Part shown: positions 53,863-63,368 of the stretch, in pieces | Position numbering within the stretch: position 1 is the first letter of the stretch | How the letters are laid out: each line of letters opens with the position of its first letter | Assembly: GCA_900199595.1 (NCBI GenBank) | Contig: FZRB01000007.1 | Coordinates: 62,001 to 126,000 of the forward strand | DNA: 64,000 bases | Source of the DNA: Lachnospiraceae bacterium | GTDB taxonomy: Bacteria > Bacillota > Clostridia > Lachnospirales > Lachnospiraceae | Reading direction: 5' to 3' | The notes under the pieces: model-generated | Told to the model about the DNA's origin: nothing | What the model saw: only the letters and a program-made list of their open reading frames with translations | Database searches by the model: none | Position numbers and translations under genes: made by a program

Positions 53863-54657
53863 CTACCTCGTAGCCAATACTGCAAGAAAGCATAAAAGCC
53901 CTATGAAGATTGAAAACCCTATGATCAGCCACTCGGGACCTGCATCTCTTCTTGTTTCTGCAACAGTCACCTGATAATCCTGCTGAACAGTAAGCTTTCT
54001 CATCTTATCCAATATATCTTTTTGCTCAGGTAAAAGTTCATTTGTTTCTCCAACATATAAAATGTTGAACATGCCACTTCCCTTGTCCAGCTCCTTCTCT
54101 TCTATCTCTTTACACATCACGTTATATCTGTCGATTCTGTCCTCAAGAAATCTTCTCTCATCATCAAAGGAAATGATATGGTTCTTCTGTCTGTATGTCA
54201 TCTTCTCTGGACCTGAATTAAGGATCTTCTTCTGCCATAGACGATTTGACATGGTTCTTATAGCCCCGGGAAGCATAAAGAATTCACACACAAGAAAAAC
54301 AGCAAAATTAAGAATATTCATAAATATATAAAATATACTGAACAGACCGGAAAGACTTCCAAGTGAAGATAATAATAGTAATATCAGATTATAGGCAGCC
54401 GGGATAAGCGCTATAATACCTGTTGTCACTATACTGTCTTTGACCTCTTTATCCAGCCGGGCTTTTCTTTCCTTCATATTCTCCAGCTGATTTCTATACT
54501 GACCTGCAACAAAGTCCATCTGACGTTTCAGCTCATTAAATGAATCAAGAAAACCCCCGTCTCCGGATGTGGTCTGATAATTTCTCCAGTCCGGAGAAGT
54601 CCAGGCGTCTCTGTTTCCGGGAGCTGTTTCTTCAGTTTTGTTTAATTGGTATGCCAT
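53863..54657 (-). CDS. Membrane protein of unknown function between secA and hpf
   Basis: A 264-residue protein: a polar N-terminus with a likely coiled coil (LKRQMDFVAGQYRNQLENMKERKARLDKEV, in pieces), two hydrophobic segments near 77-100 and 107-133, a charged middle, and a last helix at 243-262. Topology suggests both ends close to the membrane surface. No family is recognised. It is inserted between hpf and secA on the same strand; a hairpin upstream separates it from hpf. Confidence 0.6.
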   Translation of the reverse strand: MAYQLNKTEETAPGNRDAWTSPDWRNYQTTSGDGGFLDSFNELKRQMDFVAGQYRNQLENMKERKARLDKEVKDSIVTTGIIALIPAAYNLILLLLSSLGSLSGLFSIFYIFMNILNFAVFLVCEFFMLPGAIRTMSNRLWQKKILNSGPEKMTYRQKNHIISFDDERRFLEDRIDRYNVMCKEIEEKELDKGSGMFNILYVGETNELLPEQKDILDKMRKLTVQQDYQVTVAETRRDAGPEWLIIGFSIFIGLLCFLAVLATR

Positions 54658-54715
54658 ATCATTCCTCGATTATCATTTTTCAGTATTTTTAGTTCGACTT
54701 CTCACAAATCAAGAA

Positions 54716-54746
54716 ACAGCCCAGGATGCAAGCATCCATGAGCTGT
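54716..54746 (-). terminator. Terminator-like hairpin after hpf
   Basis: ACAGCtc and the inner GGATGC/GCATCC arms form a long imperfect stem; the minus strand continues TTTCTTGATTT, a weak T-run. Confidence 0.6.
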
Positions 54747-54779
54747 CTCCCTTTTATCTAACTGAGTAATGATCAAATC

Positions 54780-55310
54780 TTAGTACTCCGGCTCGATAAG
54801 TCCGTATGTATTACCCTTTCTCTTATAAACTACATTAACTTCATCAGTCTCTGCATTTCTGAACATATAGAAGCTGTGACCCAGAAGCTCCATCTGTACA
54901 CATGCATCCTCAGGATACATAGGCTTAACAGGAAATCTCTTGCTTCTGATGATCTGGATCTCATCATAATCCTCTACATCCTCTTCCTCAAGGAAACGAT
55001 CCTGGAAGAATGCAGCATCCTGATTCTGATCTATGATCTTCTTCTTATACCTTACAACCTGTCTCTCTATAGTTTCAGCAACCATATCTATTGATACATA
55101 CATATCGTCGCTTACCTGTTCTGCTCTTATGATATGTCCCTTCATAGGGATTGTTACCTCTATCTTCTGTCTCTCCTTTTCAACTGATAGAGTAATATTT
55201 GCGTTAGCGTCTTCTGCGAAGAACTTCTCAAGTCTTCCCAGCTTATCATAAACCGCCTTCTTCAGCCCCTCTGTTAAATCAATATTTTTTCCCGCAATGT
55301 TATAATTCAT
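54780..55310 (-). CDS. hpf: Ribosome hibernation promoting factor, long form
   Basis: A 176-residue protein that binds the 30S subunit and pairs ribosomes into inactive 100S dimers. The N-terminal domain (residues 1-100) reads MNYNIAGKNIDLTEGLKKAVYDKLGRLEKFF with ANITLSVEKERQKIEVTIPMKG; the C-terminal dimerisation domain has KRFPVKPMYPEDACVQMELLGHSFYMFRNAETDEVNVVYKRK (in pieces), as in long-form HPF. AAGGAGAG seven bases before the ATG at 55310 sets the start, later than the longest frame. The leader upstream holds the DnaA-box-like cluster. Confidence 0.94.
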   Translation of the reverse strand: MNYNIAGKNIDLTEGLKKAVYDKLGRLEKFFAEDANANITLSVEKERQKIEVTIPMKGHIIRAEQVSDDMYVSIDMVAETIERQVVRYKKKIIDQNQDAAFFQDRFLEEEDVEDYDEIQIIRSKRFPVKPMYPEDACVQMELLGHSFYMFRNAETDEVNVVYKRKGNTYGLIEPEY

Positions 55311-55352
55311 AGTCTTACTCTCCTTCTCGCTAGTTTTACATCGTTCCAAAGG

Positions 55353-55634
55353 TTATCCCCAAAAATGATGTTATTGAAATTATAACATATAAAGCGTATA
55401 TGTGCCAAAGTTTTTTGGTTCAGGTATCAAAAAACAGGTTATCTCACCGCTAAAAATACATATAATGAAGAGAAAAAAATTTGCTGTTTTATAAAAGTTT
55501 GTGAGAAATAACGAAATTTTTTTTATTTTTTACCCTTATCTAACCTTGATTATGTATACCCTTTTTATGTTGATAATGTTGATAACTTTGTTAATAACCG
55601 AAGAATCAAGGCTTTCAGAGTGTATTTATCAACA
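55353..55634. other. AT-rich region with DnaA-box-like nonamers (candidate origin or DnaA-binding region)
   Basis: Nonamers near the DnaA box TTATCCACA: TTATCCCCA at 55353-55361 (plus); TTATCAACA on the minus strand at 55568-55576 and, immediately next, 55577-55585; TTATTAACA on the minus strand at 55589-55597; TTATCAACA at 55626-55634 (plus). Between them is a strongly AT-rich stretch (about 55450-55545) with long A and T runs. This fills most of the 490-base gap between hpf and the NlpC gene, where gene direction changes. There is no dnaA or dnaN in the window, so origin status is unproven. Confidence 0.45.
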
Positions 55635-55738
55635 CAGATTTACGTAATTCTATGTTAATTATTGTCAACCACTTTGCAAATCTGTTGTGCAAGTTGCACA
55701 AAAACTAACATTCAGCGATCGCATCATCTAAAAAGAAT

Positions 55739-55770
55739 AAAGAAAGCGGCCAGCTCATCGCTGACCGCTT
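55739..55770 (-). terminator. Rho-independent terminator of the NlpC/P60 gene
   Basis: AAGCGGTCAGC and GCTGGCCGCTT pair with one wobble; the minus strand continues TCTTTATTCTTTT. Confidence 0.75.
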
Positions 55771-55800
55771 GATAGGTAATATAATTACTATAACAATTTT

Positions 55801-57258
55801 TTACTGTCCAATAATTCTACATGCCTTACAAGGTGTTCTGTAATTAAATGGTGATGTCTTGATACCATCCCTTGAATTTGATGCATGTACTACCACTCCG
55901 TCACCTGCATATATAGCAACGTGACCTATCTCATAACCGTCCCAGTAGAACAGAAGATCTCCTGGCTGAAGGTCAGAAAGACTAACCTCTACACCACAAC
56001 CTGCCTGTACATCTGCTGTACGTGGAAGTGAATATCCGAATTCAGCATAAACGCTCTGAACGAATCCTGAACAATCTGCTCCGTTTGTAAGGCTTGTTCC
56101 GCCCCATACATACGGATTACCAACGAACTGAAGTGCAAAGTTTACAAGATCAACGCCTGTTGAACCTGCAGGTGCTGCCACCTCAGTCTCTTCTGAAGCC
56201 TCAGGTGCTGCTTCTTCAGTTTCAGTCTCTGTCTCAGCTTCCTGAGTTTCCTCAGCTGTTTCTGTCTCTGTTTCAGTCTCTGTCTCAGCTTCGCCTTCTA
56301 CTCCAGGCTCATCAGCTGTCTGCTGTGATTCAACTTCGCCCTCAGGAATTCCTGTCTCTGTATCTGTATCAGCTTCAGCAACCTCAGTCTGATCCTGGTT
56401 ATCCTCCTCAGCCTGTGCTGACTGCTCAGCTTCAAGTGCTTCCTGCTCTTCAAGATACTTAAGCCATGCCTTATCAGCCTCTTCCTGCGCGATTCTATCC
56501 ATCTCTTCCTGTTCTTCAACAGATATAGCTCTTGGATTATCGTACTTAACGTCTACGAACTCGCTTCTGACAAATCCACGAATATCGTCATCAATTGAAA
56601 CCTCTGTCCACTCACCACTTACACTATATACATAGTAAGCTTCGCCTTCAGGAATAAGAGTCAGACAATCACTCTTCTCGTCCTTATCTTCACGAACCTT
56701 AAGTGTGGCTGTACAAACTGTTGCAGTTCTTCCTACTCCATTCTCATCGCACCACTTGCCGGCATCATCACCGTATGCAAGGAACTCATTTGCTATATAT
56801 CCTTCACAGGATCCTGATGCAACCTTGGTCCATTCCTTGCCGATTTCCTTAACAAGACATATACCGCCTCTTGCAAGGGTACCTACAACCTCTGAATCAG
56901 TGTTGTCTTTTGTTCTGATATTAACATTATCCTCTGTAGTTACAACTGCTCTTCCCTTAAACTGAGGGTACTCTTTTGCATCTGTAAGTGATGCGTCGAT
57001 CAGATCAATGCCTTCGTCCTCAGAAGCCTTCTTCTTACTAACTACACTGTCTGATACTGATGCCAATCCATTTGTAAGCTTGGCAACCGGATCTGATTCC
57101 TTTCCACTCTTGATGTACTCTCCTACACGATTTGAGATTCCCACATTAGATGAGTCATATGATTGTCCTGCCTGTGCATTAATATTTGCTCCTGCACCTG
57201 CGATAATAAGTCCTGCTGAAAGACCGACAATCCATGCTCTCTTTGTTGGTTTATACAT
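55801..57258 (-). CDS. Secreted NlpC/P60 peptidoglycan hydrolase with SH3 domains
   Basis: A 485-residue exported protein. Signal peptide about residues 1-32 (ends INAQA). Two bacterial SH3 domains follow (VVTTEDNVNIRTKDNTDSEVVGTL near 105; ATLKVREDKDEKSDCLTLI near 185). A long acidic Glu/Thr-rich linker with many ETET units spans about 250-365. The C-terminal NlpC/P60 domain has NPYVWGGTSLTNGADCSGFV with the catalytic Cys, then DLLFYWDGYEIGHVAIYAG with the His. It cleaves stem peptides of peptidoglycan. AGGAGG seven bases before the ATG at 57258 sets the start. The leader holds two WalR-like boxes. Confidence 0.92.
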   Translation of the reverse strand: MYKPTKRAWIVGLSAGLIIAGAGANINAQAGQSYDSSNVGISNRVGEYIKSGKESDPVAKLTNGLASVSDSVVSKKKASEDEGIDLIDASLTDAKEYPQFKGRAVVTTEDNVNIRTKDNTDSEVVGTLARGGICLVKEIGKEWTKVASGSCEGYIANEFLAYGDDAGKWCDENGVGRTATVCTATLKVREDKDEKSDCLTLIPEGEAYYVYSVSGEWTEVSIDDDIRGFVRSEFVDVKYDNPRAISVEEQEEMDRIAQEEADKAWLKYLEEQEALEAEQSAQAEEDNQDQTEVAEADTDTETGIPEGEVESQQTADEPGVEGEAETETETETETAEETQEAETETETEEAAPEASEETEVAAPAGSTGVDLVNFALQFVGNPYVWGGTSLTNGADCSGFVQSVYAEFGYSLPRTADVQAGCGVEVSLSDLQPGDLLFYWDGYEIGHVAIYAGDGVVVHASNSRDGIKTSPFNYRTPCKACRIIGQ

Positions 57259-57284
57259 TATGTAACCTCCTATAGTCATTTTAG

Positions 57285-57300
57285 GCACAATATCTTGTGC
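57285..57300. promoter_or_regulatory. 16-bp palindrome in the NlpC/P60 leader
   Basis: GCACAATATCTTGTGC, with perfect 6-bp arms, between the WalR-like boxes and the ribosome binding site. Role unknown: possibly an operator or an mRNA hairpin. Confidence 0.4.
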
Positions 57301-57303
57301 TTT

Positions 57304-57320
57304 GTTACATTTTCTTTACA
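57304..57320 (-). promoter_or_regulatory. WalR-like box 2
   Basis: On the minus strand TGTAAA-N5-TGTAAC, matching the WalR direct-repeat consensus TGTWAH-N5-TGTWAH, in the leader of the NlpC/P60 gene. Confidence 0.55.
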
Positions 57321-57334
57321 TTTTGCGTCAATTT

Positions 57335-57351
57335 GTTACAAAACTGTTACA
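57335..57351 (-). promoter_or_regulatory. WalR-like box 1
   Basis: On the minus strand TGTAAC-N5-TGTAAC, exact fit to the WalR consensus. It covers the predicted transcription start of the NlpC/P60 gene. Confidence 0.6.
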
Positions 57352-57357
57352 GCAACT

Positions 57358-57386
57358 ATAATACCACTACTAGCTACTCTTGTCAA
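57358..57386 (-). promoter_or_regulatory. Promoter of the NlpC/P60 gene
   Basis: On the minus strand, TTGACA (57386-57381), 17-base spacer, TATTAT (57363-57358). The -35 box lies beside one of two copies of GCTACTCTTGT found in this gap (near 57373 and 57434). Confidence 0.7.
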
Positions 57387-57540
57387 TACAAAGTTAACAT
57401 AAATGATTATGCTATTGAAAATGTACATAATATATGCTACTCTTGTTACTACTCACATGAAATATACATATATATAGGTAGATACACCTTTAATTATAAC
57501 ATATTCTTGTGGATTTATATACATTTAAGTGAGAAATAAT

Positions 57541-58968
57541 ATGTCAGAACACAGTATTTTTAAAACATTTCTTGCTATCGGAGCCTGTCGGTTGACAAGA
57601 GGTCTCCTGAGGCTGTTCCACCGTGGAGGAACAACCCTTCCCGGCCGTTCTGCTCTTACCTTCGATAAGAAGATTCTGGAGGTTGTTTCTCAGGGAATGC
57701 ATATAATAGTAGTAACGGGCACAAACGGCAAAACTACGACCTGCAGTATGCTGAGAAACGCTTTTCAGGAAAGCGGCATAGACCCTCTGTCTAACATATC
57801 AGGAGCAAATCTTCTTTCCGGTATCACTGCTGAGTTCGCATCTCAGGCTACTCTTTCGGGAAAACCCAAAAAATCCTATGCTATAGTAGAATGTGATGAG
57901 GGCGCCCTCAAGCAGGTAGCCCCTCTTATAAAGCCTGAGGTAATCGTTGTAACCAATCTTTTCAGGGATCAGCTCGACAGATACGGCGAGATAATGCATA
58001 CCCTGAATGAAATACGTACCGGAATCAGTCTGGTTCCTGAGGCAGTACTATGTCTTAATTCTGACTGCTCACTTACTGCTTCACTAGCATCAGACGTCTC
58101 AAATCCGGTTTATTTTTTCGGAATCGGAAAGACAACCGTAGCAGAAAACAATACAGACACAGCCGAAGAACAGGACAGTTCTCCTTCTGACGCTAAATAT
58201 TGCATCAGATGCGGAACTGAGTATGATTATTCTTATCATACCTATGCTCATCTAGGCGGTTTTTCCTGTCCAAATTGTGATTACAAAAGAAAAAGACCCG
58301 AATTAGAAGTAACATCAATAGAAAGCACATCACGGAGAAGTGACATAATTATACGAATCGCAGATACTCAGGTAAGGGTTCATGTCGGACTTCCCGCTCT
58401 TTACAATATATATAATGCTATAGCTGCTTTAGCCGCCTTTGAAAGTGCAGGACTGGACAGACAAAAGATGATCACATCGCTTGCAAGTGTCAAATCCAGT
58501 TTCGGAAGAATGGAAGGCTTCATATATAATAATGTGGATATACAGATGATTCTTGTTAAGAATCCTGCAGGATGTAACCAGACTCTCGATTATCTCTCCT
58601 CGCTGAACGAGGAATATGTTGCAGTATTATGTCTCAATGACAAAACTGCCGATGGTCATGATATATCATGGATATGGGACGTCGACCACGAAAAGATAAT
58701 AGAAGATCCCTTTTGTAAAAAAATATATGTCTCAGGTACCAGAGCCAGGGATATGAAAATCAGACTTAAATACGGAAATGCAAAGGAAGAAAACATCAGA
58801 ATGATCCGTTCTAATGAGAAGCTTCTTTCTGCAATGACCGAGGATAAGCTTCCCGTATATATACTTCCGAATTACACAGCTATGCTGAAGCTGAGAACTA
58901 TCCTAAGCTCCGCTACTGGAAGAAATGAATTCTGGAAGGATCAAAAATATGTCAACAAAAAGCATTAA
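57541..58968 (+). CDS. murT: Lipid II isoglutaminyl synthase, Mur ligase subunit
   Basis: A 475-residue Mur ligase-like protein that, with GatD, amidates D-glutamate of lipid II to D-isoglutamine. ATP site VVTGTNGKTTTCSML; SGANLLSGITAEF; VVTNLFRDQLDRYGEI; a four-Cys zinc insert (CIRCGTEYDYSYHTYAHLGGFSCPNC, in pieces) near residue 217; the MurT C-terminal domain DUF1727 with LVKNPAGCNQTLDYL and WIWDVDHE. The ATG at 57541 is taken rather than a GTG four codons earlier; the binding site is weak (AAGTGAG). It overlaps gatD by 20 bases. Confidence 0.95.
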   Translation: MSEHSIFKTFLAIGACRLTRGLLRLFHRGGTTLPGRSALTFDKKILEVVSQGMHIIVVTGTNGKTTTCSMLRNAFQESGIDPLSNISGANLLSGITAEFASQATLSGKPKKSYAIVECDEGALKQVAPLIKPEVIVVTNLFRDQLDRYGEIMHTLNEIRTGISLVPEAVLCLNSDCSLTASLASDVSNPVYFFGIGKTTVAENNTDTAEEQDSSPSDAKYCIRCGTEYDYSYHTYAHLGGFSCPNCDYKRKRPELEVTSIESTSRRSDIIIRIADTQVRVHVGLPALYNIYNAIAALAAFESAGLDRQKMITSLASVKSSFGRMEGFIYNNVDIQMILVKNPAGCNQTLDYLSSLNEEYVAVLCLNDKTADGHDISWIWDVDHEKIIEDPFCKKIYVSGTRARDMKIRLKYGNAKEENIRMIRSNEKLLSAMTEDKLPVYILPNYTAMLKLRTILSSATGRNEFWKDQKYVNKKH

Positions 58969-59707
58969 AATATGTCATATTTATCCTGAAGCTCTTAATC
59001 TCTATGGTGACAGAGGTAATATTCTCTGTCTAAAAAAACGTCTGGAATGGCGAGGTATCGATTGCTATGTATCCGAAGTTAAAATCGGAGATAATTCAGA
59101 CCTGTCAGAATATGATTTCTTTTTTATAGGCGGCGGCCAGGATTTCGAGCAGGAGGTTCTTCTTTCAGATCTTAAATCAGGAAAGGGCAGATCGATCAAA
59201 TCGGCTGTTGAGGACGGAAAGACCTTCCTATGTATCTGTGGCGGTTATCAGATGATGGGACATTATTACGAAACCAAAGACGGAAACAGAATGGAATTTC
59301 TGGGAGTGGCAAACTTTGCAACAATCGGCAGCGAATACAGAATGATAGGTGATTATTTCTTTAAATGTACTCCCGAATCCGGTGGATGTGAAATAGTCGG
59401 CTTTGAGAATCACAGCGGAAGAACCTATCTGGGTGAAGGCGTGGCTCCTTTAGGGCACCTCATTTACGGCTACGGAAACAATGGCGATGATGATACTGAA
59501 GGAGTACGATATAAAAATCTGTTTGGTTCTTACAGCCATGGTCCCATCCTCCCTAAAAACCCCGAATTCGCTGATTATCTGATTCAGACTACACTGGACA
59601 GAAAATATGGACATGTTGATCTTGCTCCACTTGATGATTCAGTTGAAAATGATGCACATGACCATATGATAAATCTTATACTTAAAGGAGCTGCAAACAA
59701 AAACTGA
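58949..59707 (+). CDS. gatD: Lipid II isoglutaminyl synthase, glutamine amidotransferase subunit
   Basis: A 252-residue class I glutaminase that supplies ammonia to MurT. N-terminal ICHIYPEALNLYGDRGNILCL is typical of GatD. The catalytic Cys is in LCICGGYQMMGHYY near residue 94, and the His in SYSHGPILPKNPEFADYLI near 195; oxyanion-region GGGQDFEQ precedes. GGAAGGA eight bases before the ATG at 58949 sets the start inside the end of murT. Its TGA stop overlaps the ATG of the next gene. Confidence 0.94.
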   Translation: MSTKSIKICHIYPEALNLYGDRGNILCLKKRLEWRGIDCYVSEVKIGDNSDLSEYDFFFIGGGQDFEQEVLLSDLKSGKGRSIKSAVEDGKTFLCICGGYQMMGHYYETKDGNRMEFLGVANFATIGSEYRMIGDYFFKCTPESGGCEIVGFENHSGRTYLGEGVAPLGHLIYGYGNNGDDDTEGVRYKNLFGSYSHGPILPKNPEFADYLIQTTLDRKYGHVDLAPLDDSVENDAHDHMINLILKGAANKN

Positions 59708-60783
59708 TGGACATTATATCCACTAAGAACGACATAACAACTCTCCTTCTCGGAGAGGATATACAGGATATCAGAACAGCTGCTGATATCATAAAAAATG
59801 GCGGTTTAGTCGCGTTTCCCACAGAAACAGTATACGGACTGGGTGGCGATGCCCTGTCTGCCGACTCATCAAAGAAAATATATGCTGCAAAAGGCAGACC
59901 ATCGGACAATCCACTCATAGTTCATATTGCGGATATTGAAGCAGTATATAAACTGGCTTCCGAGGTTTCCGAAAGAGCCAGGGCTCTGATGGAAGCTTTC
60001 TGGCCGGGACCTCTTACTGTTATTCTCCCAAAAAAAGAAATCGTCCCAGATGAAACGACAGGTGGGCTGGATACCGTAGCTATCAGAATGCCTTCTCACC
60101 CTGCGGCGCTTTCACTCATCAGAGAAAGCGGCACTTATATCGCCGCGCCTTCAGCAAACACATCCGGGCGTCCATCCCCTACAACGGCTCAGCATGTTGA
60201 GGAGGATATGACCGGAAGAATAGATGCGATAATAGATGGCGGTCCGGTGGGAATAGGAATTGAATCTACTATAGTAGATATGACTTCAGATATTCCAACC
60301 ATACTCCGCCCCGGATACATTACAAAATCAAAGCTTGAAGACATCATAGGAGAAGTTGAGATTGATAAGGCCATTCTCACACCCGACCCTGATATAAGAC
60401 CTAAAGCTCCGGGGATGAAGTATACTCACTATGCTCCTAAGGGAAAGCTTACTATTATAGAAGACAGTAAAAATCCAGGGGAAGTCACAGGGAATGTTAT
60501 CGCTAAAATAAATGAACTGTTGTCATCCGCCCCTGATAATTCCAAAATCGCCGTTCTTACTACCAGGGAACATGAAAAGGATTACAATACCGACAGCATA
60601 ATTCTTCTTGGAGATAAAAAAAATAATACAACTATTGCATCCAGACTATATGCAGCGCTCCGTGAATGTGATACAATAGGAGCTGAACTGATTTACAGCG
60701 AAAGCATATGTCAGGATGAGCTTGGCGGTGCTGTCATGAACAGACTTCTGAAGGCCGCCGGCCAGAGAGTTATACACGTATAA
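59707..60783 (+). CDS. tsaC: L-threonylcarbamoyladenylate synthase (Sua5 type)
   Basis: A 358-residue enzyme that makes threonylcarbamoyl-AMP from threonine, bicarbonate and ATP, for t6A37 in tRNA. The YrdC domain has FPTETVYGLGGDALS, the substrate-binding KGRPSDNPLIVHI, FWPGPLTVIL, PSANTSGRPSPTTAQHV and ESTIVDM; the C-terminal Sua5 domain (about 235-358) starts after APGMKYTHYAPKG and marks it as Sua5 rather than short TsaC. It is translationally coupled to gatD. Confidence 0.94.
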   Translation: MDIISTKNDITTLLLGEDIQDIRTAADIIKNGGLVAFPTETVYGLGGDALSADSSKKIYAAKGRPSDNPLIVHIADIEAVYKLASEVSERARALMEAFWPGPLTVILPKKEIVPDETTGGLDTVAIRMPSHPAALSLIRESGTYIAAPSANTSGRPSPTTAQHVEEDMTGRIDAIIDGGPVGIGIESTIVDMTSDIPTILRPGYITKSKLEDIIGEVEIDKAILTPDPDIRPKAPGMKYTHYAPKGKLTIIEDSKNPGEVTGNVIAKINELLSSAPDNSKIAVLTTREHEKDYNTDSIILLGDKKNNTTIASRLYAALRECDTIGAELIYSESICQDELGGAVMNRLLKAAGQRVIHV

Positions 60784-60832
60784 AAATAAGTTAAAAGTAA
60801 ATAAATCTTTAAGAAGGGGGAAAAAGAAAGAA

Positions 60833-61282
60833 ATGAAAATCATCATCGGATCTGACCATGGTGGATACGACCTGAAGCTTGAGATTATTGAACATCTGAA
60901 GACCAGAGGTTTCGAAGTAATCGATGTTGGAAGTGATTCTGACGCATCAACCGATTATCCTATCTATGCCAAGAAGCTGACTGATATACTTACTGAGTAT
61001 ATCACCGCAAATAACATAGACTATGACGCTCTGGGAATCCTCGTATGCGGAACAGGTATCGGTATGTCCATGGCAGCGAACAAGGTGGAAGGAATCAGGG
61101 CAGCACTCTGTCATGATACATTTTCCGCCGAAGCAACTCGTGAGCATAATAACGCAAATGTACTCTGCATGGGTGCCCGTGTCATCGGTCCCGGTCTTGC
61201 GTTAAAGGTAGTTGACACCTTCATCGATACACCATTTTCAAAAGATGAAAGACATGTGAGAAGAATCTCCATGTATTCATAA
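60833..61282 (+). CDS. rpiB: Ribose-5-phosphate isomerase B
   Basis: A 149-residue enzyme that interconverts ribose 5-phosphate and ribulose 5-phosphate. IIGSDHGGYDLKLEIIEHL at the N-terminus; DYPIYAKKL; catalytic Cys in LVCGTGIGMSMAANK near residue 72; HDTFSAEATREHNNANVLCMGARVIG; C-terminal DERHVRRI. AAGAAGGGGGA before ATG. Nearness to a Sua5 gene is common in Bacillota; with transketolase next it forms a non-oxidative pentose phosphate pair. Confidence 0.95.
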   Translation: MKIIIGSDHGGYDLKLEIIEHLKTRGFEVIDVGSDSDASTDYPIYAKKLTDILTEYITANNIDYDALGILVCGTGIGMSMAANKVEGIRAALCHDTFSAEATREHNNANVLCMGARVIGPGLALKVVDTFIDTPFSKDERHVRRISMYS

Positions 61283-61328
61283 ATAAAGGAAGGAAAAAGA
61301 ATGATTAAAGAAGAAAGGAAAGAAAAAA

Positions 61329-63302
61329 ATGAGTAAAGAACTTGACACATTATCAGTTAATTCCATCCGTATCCTGTCAGCAGACGCTATCCAGAAGGCT
61401 AATTCCGGACATCCGGGACTTCCACTTGGCGCTGCACCTGCTGCATTTACACTCTGGAGCCGTTTCCTTAACGCAAATCCGGCTAATCCTAAATGGGAAA
61501 ACAGAGATCGTTTCATCCTGTCCGGTGGACATGGATCAATGCTTCTCTACAGTCTGCTTCACCTGTTTGGCTATGGGCTTACAGTAGAAGATCTGAAGAA
61601 CTTCAGACAGCTCAATTCCCTTACTCCGGGTCATCCAGAATATGGTCACACTGTTGGAGTCGAAGCAACAACAGGTCCTCTGGGGGCAGGACTTGGTATG
61701 GCAGTTGGTATGGCAGTTGCTGAAAAGCATCTGGCTGCTACTTTCAACCGCGAAGGATATGATGTAGTTGATCACTATACATACGCTATCGCAGGCGACG
61801 GATGTATGATGGAGGGTATCTCTTCAGAGGCTATGTCACTTGCAGGAACACTTAAGCTTTCAAAGCTTATCGTTCTTTATGATTCAAACAATATCTCTAT
61901 CGAAGGTAGTACTGATATTGCATTTACTGAAAATGTTCGCAAGAGATTCGAGGCATTTGGTTTCCAGACACTCCTCGTAGAGGATGGAAATGATGTTGAC
62001 GCTATCGCTGCTGCAATCGAAGAAGCTAAGGCTGACACAGAAAGACCTTCACTTATTGAGATCAAGACTAAGATCGGAGCAGGATGTCCTGCAAAAGAAG
62101 GCAAATCAAGTGCTCACGGCGAGCCTCTTGGTGAGGATAATATCGCAGCACTTCGCGAGAACCTCAACTGGCCACTTAAGGAAAGCTTCGCTGTTCCTCA
62201 GGAAGTATACGATTATATCAAAGAACTTACAAAGAAGTCACAGGCTGCTGAGGATGAGTGGAATGCACTCTTTGCTGATTACGCAGCTAAGTTCCCTGAG
62301 TTAAAAGAGAAATGGGATGCTTACTTCGGAGATTCTGATGCAGCTTCCAAGCTTTATGATATACCTGAGTTTGCAAAGGCACAGGAGAAGCCAACTGCTT
62401 CAAGAAATGCTTCTGGAGAAGTTATTAATATACTTAAAGATGCTATCCCGAACCTTATAGGCGGATCAGCAGACCTTTCTCCTTCAACCAAGACATATAT
62501 GAATGGCGCCGGAGACTTCTCAGCTGCTACACCTGAAGGCAGAAATATGCACTATGGCGTAAGAGAGCTTTCAATGGCTGCAATCGGAAATGGTATCACA
62601 CTTCACGGTGGACTGAAGACATTTGTTTCTACATTCTTCGTATTCAGCGATTATCTGAAGCCAATGGCAAGAATGTCAGCACTTATGAAGATTCCTACAA
62701 CCTTCGTACTTACACACGATTCAATCGGTGTTGGAGAAGACGGACCTACACATCAGCCAATCGAGCAGCTTGCTACATTCAGAACAATTCCTAACCTGCT
62801 TACCTTCAGACCTGCTGATTATTCAGAAACAGCTGCTGCATGGTACACAGCTATGAATTCAAAGGATCGTCCTGTAGCTATCGTTCTTTCAAGACAGAAT
62901 CTTGATTCACTTCCTGCAGGTGTTGGCAAGAACTCATGCAAGGGTGCTTACGTAGCTTATGATTCAGAGGGAACACCTGATGCAATCATCATCGCTACAG
63001 GTTCTGAGGTTGGAATTGCTAAACAGGCTAAGGATACACTTGATGCAAAGGGTATCAAGACAAGAGTTGTAAGTATGCCATGTATGGAACTCTTTGACGA
63101 GCAGAGCGATGCTTACAAGGAAGAAGTACTTCCGGCTGCAGTAACAAACAGAGTTTCAGTAGAAGCAGCTTCTACATTTGGATGGGACAGATATGCTTCA
63201 AAGCATGTAGGTATCGATACTTTCGGTGCTTCAGGTCCTGCAGGAGAGCTCTTCAAGTTATTCGGAATTACAGCAGACGCTATTGTTGAAGCACTTTCAT
63301 AA
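61329..63302 (+). CDS. tkt: Transketolase
   Basis: A 657-residue thiamine-diphosphate enzyme that moves two-carbon units between sugar phosphates. [18 protein letters not shown] near residue 27; [18 protein letters not shown]; the diphosphate-binding [18 protein letters not shown] with [28 protein letters not shown] and the substrate motif [21 protein letters not shown] near 470; C-terminal [38 protein letters not shown] about ten bases before ATG. It follows rpiB after 46 bases and ends at a strong terminator. Confidence 0.97.
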   Translation: MSKELDTLSVNSIRILSADAIQKANSGHPGLPLGAAPAAFTLWSRFLNANPANPKWENRDRFILSGGHGSMLLYSLLHLFGYGLTVEDLKNFRQLNSLTPGHPEYGHTVGVEATTGPLGAGLGMAVGMAVAEKHLAATFNREGYDVVDHYTYAIAGDGCMMEGISSEAMSLAGTLKLSKLIVLYDSNNISIEGSTDIAFTENVRKRFEAFGFQTLLVEDGNDVDAIAAAIEEAKADTERPSLIEIKTKIGAGCPAKEGKSSAHGEPLGEDNIAALRENLNWPLKESFAVPQEVYDYIKELTKKSQAAEDEWNALFADYAAKFPELKEKWDAYFGDSDAASKLYDIPEFAKAQEKPTASRNASGEVINILKDAIPNLIGGSADLSPSTKTYMNGAGDFSAATPEGRNMHYGVRELSMAAIGNGITLHGGLKTFVSTFFVFSDYLKPMARMSALMKIPTTFVLTHDSIGVGEDGPTHQPIEQLATFRTIPNLLTFRPADYSETAAAWYTAMNSKDRPVAIVLSRQNLDSLPAGVGKNSCKGAYVAYDSEGTPDAIIIATGSEVGIAKQAKDTLDAKGIKTRVVSMPCMELFDEQSDAYKEEVLPAAVTNRVSVEAASTFGWDRYASKHVGIDTFGASGPAGELFKLFGITADAIVEALS

Positions 63303-63321
63303 TGAAATATACATCGTTAAC

Positions 63322-63368
63322 AAAAAACATGACACCGGCGAACCTGGTTCGCTGGTGTCATGTTTTTT
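63322..63368. terminator. Bidirectional terminator between tkt and mecA
   Basis: A 20-bp-class stem (ACATGACACC, GGCGAAC and their complements, one wobble) flanked by A6 and T6 runs on both sides, serving two convergent genes; it overlaps the mecA stop. Confidence 0.92.

Noticed and set aside
56160-56470. Open frames on the plus strand across the Glu/Thr-rich linker
   Set aside because: They are shadows of the NlpC/P60 gene caused by low-complexity codons, with no ribosome binding site.
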